Shown piece by piece: positions 1-6,205 of a stretch of 21,363 bases of DNA. The notes beneath the pieces were generated by a model, which saw nothing but the letters and a program-made list of their open reading frames with translations, did not search any database and had not been told where the DNA came from. The stretch spans positions 1 through 21,363 of the forward strand of contig JABJBD010000224.1 of NCBI GenBank assembly GCA_018668795.1, given 5' to 3'. The position numbers and the translations under genes were made by a program. Each line of letters starts with the position of its first letter. Position 1 is the first letter of the stretch. The DNA is from Candidatus Puniceispirillum sp. (GTDB taxonomy: Bacteria > Pseudomonadota > Alphaproteobacteria > Puniceispirillales > Puniceispirillaceae).

Positions 1-45
1 ACCAATTGATTTGGATCATTTTACTGAGAGTCAACACGCAACAAA

Positions 46-66
46 CGGTACCCCGGCGGTACCCCG
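46..66. repeat. two direct repeats CGGTACCCCG, possible integrase arm sites
   Basis: The 10-mer CGGTACCCCG occurs at 46-55 and again at 57-66, a period of 11 bp, about 45 bp beyond the 3' end of the tRNA-Arg gene. Short tandem GGTACC-like repeats beside a tRNA 3' end are known from tRNA-integrating elements, where they act as arm-type sites bound by the tyrosine integrase N-terminus. Only 110 bp lies between the tRNA and the window edge, so no integrase or att duplication can be seen; the functional reading is inference. Confidence 0.4.
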
Positions 67-110
67 CTAGTAGCTGCAGACATCTAAAAAATAGTAAGTT
101 ATTGAAAGAA

Positions 111-187
111 TGGCGCGCTCGGGAAGATTCGAACTCCCGACCCCTAGATTCGTAGTCTAGTGCTCTATCCAGCTGAGCTACGAGCGC
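111..187 (-). tRNA. tRNA-Arg (anticodon ACG), CCA encoded
   Basis: Read on the minus strand this is a complete 77-nt cloverleaf. The acceptor arms are GCGCTCG and CGAGCGC, followed by discriminator G and an encoded CCA at 113-111. The D arm is GCTC...GAGC. The anticodon stem is CTAGA/TCTAG with loop CTACGAA, giving anticodon ACG (read as ICG after deamination) for CGU/CGC/CGA arginine codons. The T arm is GGGAG-TTCGAAT-CTTCC with one G-U pair. A TTGACC at 234-229 sits at a plausible -35 distance, but the matching -10 is poor. The 3' side of the gene faces the left window edge and carries integrase-arm-like repeats. Confidence 0.97.
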
Positions 188-318
188 TTACCTTGCGGTG
201 CAAGCACTGCAAAGAATGCCGCAACATAGGTCAAGGCAACGGTGCTGGCAAGCACTTATTGGGGGTTTTGGGTTTGTAGGCATGTGATCGATGATGACAA
301 TACACGTTTAGTTTGTCG

Positions 319-366
319 GGTGATTTGCTTGGGGGGTGATTTGTTTGGGGGATGCTTTGTTTGTTG
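319..366 (+). repeat. 16-bp degenerate tandem repeat, three units, G-rich
   Basis: Units lie at 319-334, 335-350 and 351-366. The first two, GGTGATTTGCTTGGGG and GGTGATTTGTTTGGGG, differ at one base. The third, GATGCTTTGTTTGTTG, differs from the second at four. The repeated G runs with loops of about 10 nt could in principle form a long-loop G-quadruplex on this strand. The origin is probably slippage or unequal exchange; no function can be read from it. Confidence 0.7.
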
Positions 367-456
367 GGCGACGTGGGTTTCATCTGGATTGATTGTGATA
401 ACCGCTTGCCAAACAGGATTCATACAGTACATTTGGGCGAAGTTGACCTGTCCTGC

Positions 457-492
457 TGCCGCTTTGCATCCTGCTTGCCGCTTTGCATCCTG
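457..492 (+). repeat. 19-bp tandem duplication upstream of gpt
   Basis: The 17-mer TGCCGCTTTGCATCCTG occurs at 457-473 and, identical, at 476-492, giving a period of 19 bp. It lies 42 bp before the gpt start codon, where a promoter or regulator site would be expected. It may be a recent slippage product or a paired protein-binding site. Confidence 0.75.
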
Positions 493-533
493 GCATATGC
501 AGACGCCCTGTATAAGATTAACACGAGGATGAA

Positions 534-1016
534 ATGGCCGAAGCACAAGCAAAATCATTTCCTGTATCATGGGAAGAGCTGCATCGTACGTCAAAAGCAC
601 TGGCATGGCGGTTGCTAGAATTGGGCCCGTTTGAGGGTATTGTTGCGGTCACCCGTGGTGGCCTTGTGCCAGCGGCGATTGTCGCGCGCGAGCTGGAAAT
701 CCGGCTGATCGAAACCGCTTGTCTGTCATCCTATCATGGTCAGGATCAAGGCGGATTAACAGTTCTGAAAGAGGCTACGCTGGCTGGTAAAGGCAAAGGT
801 TGGCTGATCGTCGATGACCTGGTTGATACTGGTGAGACTGCCAAGTCATTGCGGGCGATGATGCCCGAAGCGCATTTTGCGACTGTTTATGCCAAACCAG
901 CTGGGCGACCACTTGTTGATACATTTGTCACCGAAGTATCGCAGGATACATGGATTTTCTTTCCGTGGGACATGGAACCACAGCCATCAACGCCAATCAT
1001 CGGCTTGCGCGGTTGA
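534..1016 (+). CDS. gpt: xanthine-guanine phosphoribosyltransferase
   Basis: Purine salvage enzyme that joins PRPP to xanthine, guanine or hypoxanthine to give the 5'-nucleotide, at the cytoplasmic face of the membrane. The 160-residue product is close to the roughly 152 residues of the E. coli enzyme. The type I PRTase PRPP loop is at about 92-102 (VDDLVDTGETA), an early PPi-loop segment TRGGLVPA is at 40-47, and the WIFFPWDME tail (140-148), where the purine packs, matches the Gpt family. The start ATG at 534 follows GAGG at 525-528 with short spacing; another ATG at 529 is out of frame. The gene stands alone and converges with the histidine kinase 47 bp away. No purine riboswitch is visible upstream. 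Confidence 0.93.
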   Translation: MAEAQAKSFPVSWEELHRTSKALAWRLLELGPFEGIVAVTRGGLVPAAIVARELEIRLIETACLSSYHGQDQGGLTVLKEATLAGKGKGWLIVDDLVDTGETAKSLRAMMPEAHFATVYAKPAGRPLVDTFVTEVSQDTWIFFPWDMEPQPSTPIIGLRG

Positions 1017-1035
1017 TCCCGAGACAGTCAATATA

Positions 1036-1072
1036 GCCAGTCAACATAGATTTATAGCTGACGTTAACTGGC
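1036..1072. repeat. inverted repeat at the gpt / histidine kinase convergent junction
   Basis: Arms GCCAGTCAAC (1036-1045) and GTTAACTGGC (1063-1072) are complementary with one mismatch and enclose a 17-nt loop. The right arm overlaps the stop codon of the minus-strand kinase (TAA at 1066-1064). It sits where a bidirectional terminator is expected, but neither side has a T tract, so terminator function is only a possibility. Confidence 0.4.
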
Positions 1073-2479
1073 GATGTTCAGTTTTGGCCACCAGCTTGCC
1101 TGATCGCGTTCATCCGACATTTCAAAAATTTCAACCGGAAGCTGGATGCGGAATTCGGTGCCATTTTCGTTTGACCGGCTAAGCTTTACATAACCGCCCT
1201 GCGCGACCACCAAATCCTTGGTGATGGCAAGTCCCAGCCCCGAACCACCAAGCCCATGGCTCTTGAAAGCCAGAAACAGATCATCCCATTGCTGTTTTGG
1301 AATGCCATGACCATTGTCGGAGATGTCGATAATGCCAAGATGTCCGGCGCGCCATATATCTATGTTAAGCTTCGTAGCACCGGCATGATTCGCATTACGT
1401 GCCAAATTTAGAAAAATACGTTGCATCATTTTGCGATCTGCATGGATTTTAGCAGGGCCAGAATAAGTTATATGCATCTTCGTCGCATCGATCAGTTCAT
1501 TGGCAATGTCATGCATGGCAAAGGTAGATAATTGCGGGTCAGGTATGGCGACCAGATAATCCATCATCGACTGGCACAGATCAACCGCCTGTTCAAGTGA
1601 ACGCACCACATGCGGTGCCGAGCGATTCACCCGCTTATCATTGGAGTTCAAAAGCGCGTCTGCAACCAAGGTTGCCGAGCTAAGTACATTGCGGATATCG
1701 TGATTGATCTTGGCGGCGGCTTCACCGATATCGGCAAGCCGCTCACGCTGACGGATTTCAGAAATCGTATTCCTTTGCAAGACATCAAGAGCTTTGGCGG
1801 CAGCCTGAAAATCACTATTGATTTTCAGAGCGTTTGACGTTGGCCGCGCAATTGTTGGATCATCGGCGAATGCGGTCAATGTTGATGTTAACGCCTTGAG
1901 TGGTGCCATATAGAAACGTTTCAGGACAAAATACAACATTGCCCAAAGTAGAGAATAACCAATGGACAATGCAATAAAGCCCATTGGCATATAGCTACGT
2001 AAAATATCGCGAATGGGAGTCTGGTCGATGGTGAAAATTATGCGCGCGTCGGCAGTGTGATAGGTGAGTTGAACCAGATCTGGTTTCGCCGATAGCACCG
2101 ATATAATCGCATTAGGAAAGGAATTCAGATATATCCGCTTTGTCACATCATAAATTTCGACGTCACGATCAATAGGGCTAAAATTATGGATTTTTGTCGT
2201 GTTTTCATCTTTTAGTTCTATTTGATAGATGATGCCCGACTGAACGCTAGGCATGCTTGCCAGATCAGCCTGTGACAGGCGCGCCTGATTATATTCGATG
2301 ACAAGCCTGTATAGCGCATTACTCATTTCGCCCAACCGCATGCCGGTACAAGGCAATGCAAGGGTTACGAAAGAAATCAAACTAACAATAAGCCCTGATA
2401 CAAAAAGCTGCCGTGCCTTGTCTTTGATATAAACAAAAGACCCGATTAGTTTATTATTCTTATATTCATCATCCACCAA
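1064..2479 (-). CDS. membrane-bound sensor histidine kinase, orphan
   Basis: Two-component sensor kinase of 471 residues. In order: cytoplasmic N-tail, TM1 (about 24-44), a periplasmic sensor region (about 45-164), TM2 (about 165-187), a HAMP-like linker (about 188-245), a dimerisation domain with the phospho-accepting His260 in INHDIRNVLSS, and an HATPase domain with N box (358-364, NLARNAN), G1 (DISDNGHGIP, 385-394), F box (FLAF, 402-405) and G2 (GGSGLGLAI, 411-419). The residue usually proline after RN is Val. The chosen start is TTG at 2479, preceded by GGAAG at a good distance; GTG at 2476 is an alternative. No response regulator is adjacent: gpt converges downstream and rpmH diverges upstream. 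Its codons look more AT-rich than its neighbours'. The signal sensed is unknown. Confidence 0.9.
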   Translation of the reverse strand: MVDDEYKNNKLIGSFVYIKDKARQLFVSGLIVSLISFVTLALPCTGMRLGEMSNALYRLVIEYNQARLSQADLASMPSVQSGIIYQIELKDENTTKIHNFSPIDRDVEIYDVTKRIYLNSFPNAIISVLSAKPDLVQLTYHTADARIIFTIDQTPIRDILRSYMPMGFIALSIGYSLLWAMLYFVLKRFYMAPLKALTSTLTAFADDPTIARPTSNALKINSDFQAAAKALDVLQRNTISEIRQRERLADIGEAAAKINHDIRNVLSSATLVADALLNSNDKRVNRSAPHVVRSLEQAVDLCQSMMDYLVAIPDPQLSTFAMHDIANELIDATKMHITYSGPAKIHADRKMMQRIFLNLARNANHAGATKLNIDIWRAGHLGIIDISDNGHGIPKQQWDDLFLAFKSHGLGGSGLGLAITKDLVVAQGGYVKLSRSNENGTEFRIQLPVEIFEMSDERDQASWWPKLNIAS

Positions 2480-2788
2480 TTGTTGCTTCCTACTATACTA
2501 GGTCAGAACAAACCGTTGATATGATAGAGGGCTTTAATAATTTTGACCTATAAGCTAATAAGTATATTAAATGTTTGGTACCAGAAAGTATCAAATATTA
2601 AAGTGTGGTAATATGCGCAAAGATCATGCAATTAGTGCCATTTGGCATATATTTCCTAGAAAATAGGATCATGTCACGTGGTTGTGTATTTCGGTTAAAC
2701 CGTCAAATTTCGTTGACAGCGAGGGCTGTGCCGCCTATACCGCATTTCAGTTTCATTCAGTTTAAACATCAAAAGAAGGAGCGTTGTC
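2480..2788. other. AT-rich divergent intergenic region between histidine kinase and rpmH
   Basis: This 309-bp spacer carries no credible gene; a short open frame through it ends inside rpmH and has no family resemblance. It holds a clear sigma70-type promoter for rpmH (2713-2741) and two short palindromes: TGCCA-TT-TGGCA (2636-2647) and CGGTT-A-AACCG (2692-2702), the latter 10 bp upstream of the -35 hexamer. A weaker upstream promoter candidate is TTGACC at 2543-2548 with TATTAA at 2565-2570. I saw no DnaA-box cluster or other sign of a replication origin. Confidence 0.6.
2713..2741 (+). promoter_or_regulatory. sigma70-type promoter of rpmH-rnpA-yidD-yidC
   Basis: The -35 hexamer TTGACA (2713-2718) is a perfect consensus match. 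A 17-bp spacer separates it from TATACC (2736-2741), which matches consensus at four positions. Initiation near 2748 would leave a leader of about 40 nt before the rpmH start. A strong promoter is expected for this ribosomal protein and RNase P operon. Confidence 0.7.
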
Positions 2789-2923
2789 ATGAAACGCACC
2801 TACCAACCTAGTGTTCTTGTCCGCAAGCGTCGTCATGGCTTTCGTGCCCGTATGGCGACAGTAGGCGGTCGTCGTGTCCTACGCGCACGTCGTGCCAAAG
2901 GTCGCGCACGTCTGTCTGCCTAG
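2789..2923 (+). CDS. rpmH: 50S ribosomal protein L34
   Basis: A 44-residue, very Arg/Lys-rich protein beginning MKRTYQPSVLVRKRRHGF and ending in a basic tail, the exact size and signature of bacterial L34 in the large ribosomal subunit. The start ATG at 2789 is preceded by a strong Shine-Dalgarno AGAAGGAG at 2774-2781. It heads the operon with rnpA 22 bp downstream, the near-universal rpmH-rnpA pairing. Its small size makes it easy to miss in automated calls. Confidence 0.97.
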   Translation: MKRTYQPSVLVRKRRHGFRARMATVGGRRVLRARRAKGRARLSA

Positions 2924-2945
2924 GCATAATTGTCAGGGGCATCGA

Positions 2946-3305
2946 TTGTCTGACAAACACATTATTTCTGCCCGCCCGGGCTTTATCCGGGCGCGGAATC
3001 ATGGCGAAAAAGCGATTTCAAAAGGCGTTATCATACAGGCGGTTCGCCATGATAATAGCCATTGGCGCTATGGCCTCACCGCTACCAAAAAAATCGGCAA
3101 TGCTGTTATCCGCAATCGTGTGCGCCGCCGTTTACGTGCGATTGCCAAACAGGTTTTGGCACCTTTGGCCATGTCAGGCGTTGATTATGTGCTGATCGGG
3201 CGCGCAACGACAGCTACTTCACAATGGGCCGAACTGATAAATGAAGTCGAAAAATCGCTAAGATATCTTCATCGCAAACTTGGCGATGCTGAAAAGCAGG
3301 GGTAG
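2946..3305 (+). CDS. rnpA: ribonuclease P protein component
   Basis: Protein subunit of RNase P, which with the catalytic RNA removes 5' leaders from pre-tRNAs. The RNR motif lies at about 56-64 (RNRVRRRLR), preceded by GLTATKKIGNAV, the family core. The start chosen is TTG at 2946, with AGGGG at 2935-2939 in good Shine-Dalgarno position, giving 119 residues, the usual RnpA length. A longer frame from ATG 2874 would begin inside rpmH and adds residues unlike the family, so I reject it. The stop at 3303-3305 is followed closely by yidD. The rnpB RNA itself is not in this window. Confidence 0.93.
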   Translation: MSDKHIISARPGFIRARNHGEKAISKGVIIQAVRHDNSHWRYGLTATKKIGNAVIRNRVRRRLRAIAKQVLAPLAMSGVDYVLIGRATTATSQWAELINEVEKSLRYLHRKLGDAEKQG

Positions 3306-3309
3306 CAAG

Positions 3310-3633
3310 GTGGAAAAGCGCACCGGAATGTCTGATGTAAAACACAATAAAGCCTATGCGCCGAATTTGGCTGAGCGCGTGATGATTTTCATGCTTCTAG
3401 GGCTTACAAACCTCTATCAATTGCTTGTCTCACCGCTACTTGGTTCAAATTGCCGCCATTTGCCCACATGTTCCGAATATACAAAAGACGCATTACAGGC
3501 ACATGGGCTCTTGCGTGGATCGTACTATGCGGTAAAACGTATTCTGCGATGTCATCCGGGGGTTACACCTTCGTTTGACCCTGTGCCGCCAGTGTCCAGG
3601 ACAATACGACCAACCAAGAATGTAAAAGGCTGA
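3310..3633 (+). CDS. yidD: membrane protein insertion efficiency factor YidD
   Basis: Small membrane-associated protein that helps YidC-dependent insertion. The family core is visible: NLYQLLVSPLLGSNCRHLPT followed directly by CSEY, then a RCHPG segment. It sits between rnpA and yidC as in most bacteria. I choose GTG at 3310, because AGGGG at 3298-3302 lies 7 nt upstream and the codon follows the rnpA stop by 4 nt; this gives 107 residues. ATG 3280 would overlap rnpA, and ATG 3328 lacks a clear ribosome binding site but would be nearer the usual length of about 85 residues. The tail after HPGVTPSFDPVPP extends slightly beyond the family norm. Confidence 0.9.
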   Translation: MEKRTGMSDVKHNKAYAPNLAERVMIFMLLGLTNLYQLLVSPLLGSNCRHLPTCSEYTKDALQAHGLLRGSYYAVKRILRCHPGVTPSFDPVPPVSRTIRPTKNVKG

Positions 3634-3637
3634 TTTT

Positions 3638-5416
3638 ATGAAACCCGATAATCGTAACCTGATAATGGCCATTGCGCTTTCAATGGTTGTGCTTTTTGGC
3701 TGGCAGATGTTTGTTATTAAGCCCCAGCTAGAACAAGAAGCCGCCCAGCAGGAACTTTTGGCCGAACAGGCAAAAGCCGAGGCCGCGCTTCAGGCGTCAC
3801 AGCAAGCCGATAGTGGTACCCCGTCGGTCGCACAAACATCGAATGCAAATACGGGTGTGAATAATGGGGCAGTCACGGGTGGTATCAGCGAAGCAAAACC
3901 GCAAGACACCGCCCCTCGCATTCTGATTGATGCGCCGTTGATTACGGGATCTATTTCGGTAATGGGTGCGCGAATCGACGATGTTGTACTGACGGATTAT
4001 AAGGTATCGCAGGATCCCGGATCCGAAAATATCAAATTTTTACATAAATCCAGTTCATCACAACCCTATTTTGTTGAATTCGGATGGTCATCGTCGGATG
4101 CGAATCAACCAATGCCGCGGGCTGATACATTATGGCAGGCGAATAAGGATGTTTTGTCTCCAGGTGCGCCCGTTACCTTGCGCTGGGATAATGGCCAGGG
4201 TCTGACATTTATCCGCCAAATTTCTATCAATGATGATTATCTGATTACCTATGATGATTCGGTGCAAAGCACACTTGGGAATGCGATCACTTTATATCCC
4301 TATGGGTTGGTGCGGCGCCATGGCACGCCGCCATCAAGCGGTATCTATATTCTGCATGAAGGCCCGTTGGGCGTTTTTGACGAAACCTTGCAAGAAGAAG
4401 ATTACAGCGATTTGCGCGACGCAGAACAAGGCAAGATTGCAGTTACCCCGACCGAAGCAGGGGGCTGGATTGGCCTGACCGATAAATACTGGTTGGCGGC
4501 TTTGCTGCCTGACCAAAATACACGGTATGATTTCTCATTCCAGTCACTGGCTGGATCAGGCGAACGCTATCAGGTTGATTATATCGATTCCAATGGTCTT
4601 GTGCTGGCGCCAAATGAAAGTGTTTCAGCTAAAGGCCGGGTCTTTGCCGGTGCCAAGATCGTGAAGCTTCTTGACCAATATCATGATGACCTTGGCATTC
4701 CCAATTTTGATTTGGCGATTGATTTTGGCTGGTTCTATTTCCTGACCAAGCCGTTCTTCTATGCGATTAACTGGCTGAATGAATTTTTGGGTAATTTTGG
4801 TCTGGCGACGCTTGCCTTTACCGTCGTGGTCAAGGTGGTGTTTTTCCCACTTGCCAATAAATCATATCAGTCGATGGGTAAGATGCGTTTGCTGGCACCA
4901 AAAATTCAGCAGCTTCGCGAACGCTTTGGCGAAGACAAGATGCAGTTGAACAAGGAAATGATGGCGCTGTATAAGGCAGAAAAAGTCAATCCTGCGGCAG
5001 GCTGTCTGCCTGTTTTGCTTCAGATACCAGTGTTCTTTGCGCTGTATAAAGTGCTGTTTGTAACGATTGAAATGCGCCATGCGCCATTCTTTGGCTGGAT
5101 TACTGATCTGTCGGCGCCTGATCCAACATCGGTTTTCAATGTTTTTGGTTTGTTGCCCTTTTCGGTCGATTTCCTGCCACCATTCCTGCAGCTTGGTGCC
5201 TGGCCGATTATGATGGGTGTTTCAATGTTCCTGCAAATGCGGCTGAATCCAGCACCGCCTGACCCAATTCAGGCAAAAGTGTTTCAGTTTATGCCCATTT
5301 TCTTTACCTTCTTGTTGGCGACATTCCCGGCAGGTCTGGTGATCTACTGGACATGGAACAATCTATTATCGATGGGTCAACAATGGTACATTATGCGCCG
5401 CGTGGCCAAGAGCTAG
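3638..5416 (+). CDS. yidC: membrane protein insertase YidC (Oxa1 family)
   Basis: Inner-membrane insertase acting alone and with SecYEG. The 592-residue protein has an N-terminal TM (about 8-25), an Ala/Gln-rich and then Ser/Thr/Asn-rich low-complexity periplasmic linker (about 30-92), the periplasmic P1 domain (about 95-345), and the Oxa1 core from about 365 with five hydrophobic segments. The core contains KMRLLAPKIQQLRERFGEDK (416-434 region) and ALYKAEKVNPAAGC, both hallmark stretches. The groove residue equivalent to E. coli Arg366 appears to be Lys399 (in FTVVVKVVFFPL), which keeps the positive charge. The start ATG lies 4 bp after yidD. The 3' end overlaps the engB frame. Confidence 0.97.
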   Translation: MKPDNRNLIMAIALSMVVLFGWQMFVIKPQLEQEAAQQELLAEQAKAEAALQASQQADSGTPSVAQTSNANTGVNNGAVTGGISEAKPQDTAPRILIDAPLITGSISVMGARIDDVVLTDYKVSQDPGSENIKFLHKSSSSQPYFVEFGWSSSDANQPMPRADTLWQANKDVLSPGAPVTLRWDNGQGLTFIRQISINDDYLITYDDSVQSTLGNAITLYPYGLVRRHGTPPSSGIYILHEGPLGVFDETLQEEDYSDLRDAEQGKIAVTPTEAGGWIGLTDKYWLAALLPDQNTRYDFSFQSLAGSGERYQVDYIDSNGLVLAPNESVSAKGRVFAGAKIVKLLDQYHDDLGIPNFDLAIDFGWFYFLTKPFFYAINWLNEFLGNFGLATLAFTVVVKVVFFPLANKSYQSMGKMRLLAPKIQQLRERFGEDKMQLNKEMMALYKAEKVNPAAGCLPVLLQIPVFFALYKVLFVTIEMRHAPFFGWITDLSAPDPTSVFNVFGLLPFSVDFLPPFLQLGAWPIMMGVSMFLQMRLNPAPPDPIQAKVFQFMPIFFTFLLATFPAGLVIYWTWNNLLSMGQQWYIMRRVAKS

Positions 5417-6042
5417 ACGCCGAACAACGTGAAGCTGGCCGGCTACTTTTTGCTGGCCAGTGCGATTTTACCGCGGCGGCAAATAATATGCCGGCCTTGC
5501 CGCCTATGAATCTGCCTGAAATTTGTTTTGCTGGACGGTCAAATGTTGGCAAGTCATCACTGGTTAATGCGTTGACAGGGCGCCGGATGTTGGCGCGTAC
5601 ATCGCAAACACCTGGTCGTACACGGCAGCTGATTTTCTTTGATCTAGGGCAACGGCTAGGGCTTGTTGATCTGCCCGGATATGGTTATGCCTCAGCGCCA
5701 AAGACAGATATTGAGGCCTGGACAAAGCTGACGCGCAAATTTCTGGCAGGGCGGCAATCATTGCAACGTGTGTTTCTGTTGATCGATGCCCGTCGCGGTG
5801 TTGGTAAAGGTGATAGAGAAATCATGAAATTGCTGGATGAATCGGCAGTATCATGGGCGGCGGTTCTGACCAAAGCCGATAAATTGAAACCCGAGGCGCT
5901 GGAAAAAGCGTGTCTGGCCACCGAAACGACGATTGCAACGCATGTGGCGGCATTTCCCGAATTGTTTGTGACATCGTCACAAGTGGGCGATGGAATTGAG
6001 CATTTGCGCGGCCATATTGCCGGATTTGCTTTACAAAAATAG
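5383..6042 (+). CDS. engB: ribosome biogenesis GTPase EngB/YihA (YsxC)
   Basis: TRAFAC-class GTPase needed for assembly of the large ribosomal subunit. Numbered from the ATG at 5383 (219 residues), the G1/P-loop is GRSNVGKSS (51-59), the G2 threonine is in TPGRTRQ, G3 is DLPGYGYA (96-103) and G4 is TKAD. The start is uncertain because the gene begins inside yidC in another frame. ATG 5383 gives a 34-bp overlap and an N-terminus of family length; ATG 5353 would add ten residues. Neither has a strong Shine-Dalgarno, which suggests translational coupling to yidC. The order yidC-engB-argB is common in alphaproteobacteria. Confidence 0.94.
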   Translation: MVHYAPRGQELDAEQREAGRLLFAGQCDFTAAANNMPALPPMNLPEICFAGRSNVGKSSLVNALTGRRMLARTSQTPGRTRQLIFFDLGQRLGLVDLPGYGYASAPKTDIEAWTKLTRKFLAGRQSLQRVFLLIDARRGVGKGDREIMKLLDESAVSWAAVLTKADKLKPEALEKACLATETTIATHVAAFPELFVTSSQVGDGIEHLRGHIAGFALQK

Positions 6043-6205
6043 CTTGTTGGTGGTTTTTCGGCCTAATGAGAGGGCTTGAGCCCTTGCGCATTGTCCAAGA
6101 TTGCCGATAATCGAAATCGGGTAACAAAGGGCATCTAAGAAATAGGTTTCGATGGTACCTGCCACCGTAGCCCAGACGGTGTGAAGGAAGGTGAAAGGCG
6201 GTATC
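6043..6205. other. engB-argB leader region with two small hairpins
   Basis: This spacer has no coding capacity that I credit. It contains AGGGCT-TG-AGCCCT, without a T tract, and CACCGT-AGCCCAG-ACGGTG (6163-6181), a 6-bp stem whose 3' arm lies about 25 nt before the argB ATG. The second could shape the argB leader transcript. No recognised riboswitch consensus and no convincing promoter was seen. Confidence 0.35.

Larger units (their letters stand above)
188..533. other. tRNA-gpt intergenic region, G/T-rich with tandem repeats, no credible gene
   Basis: About 345 bp without a convincing coding region. The short open frames here lack ribosome binding sites and encode Cys/His/Trp-rich sequence unlike any family I know. 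The plus strand is markedly G- and T-rich from about 258 to 370, with runs GGGGG, GGG, GGGGGG and GGGGG. A three-unit 16-bp repeat (319-366) and a 19-bp duplication (457-492) lie inside. I see no purine riboswitch or obvious sigma70 promoter for gpt; TTGACC at 443-448 and TATAAG at 511-516 are too far apart to form one. Confidence 0.6.

Noticed and set aside
443..516. TTGACC with TATAAG as a gpt promoter
   Set aside because: The two hexamers are about 62 bp apart, and TATAAG lies only 17 bp before the start codon.
256..606. 116-codon minus-strand frame over the tRNA-gpt gap and gpt start
   Set aside because: Runs antisense into gpt and reads low-complexity G/T-rich DNA; no Shine-Dalgarno and no family.
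2480..2788. Chromosomal origin near rpmH
   Set aside because: rpmH-rnpA lies near oriC in some bacteria, but I see no dnaA gene, DnaA-box cluster or DnaA-trio-like array here.
2605..2811. 68-codon plus-strand frame upstream of rpmH
   Set aside because: It spans the rpmH promoter and overlaps L34 in another frame; no ribosome binding site.
3816..3824. GGTACCCCG inside yidC as a further copy of the tRNA-side repeats
   Set aside because: A single occurrence in coding sequence encoding GTPS, with no neighbouring repeats; consistent with chance.
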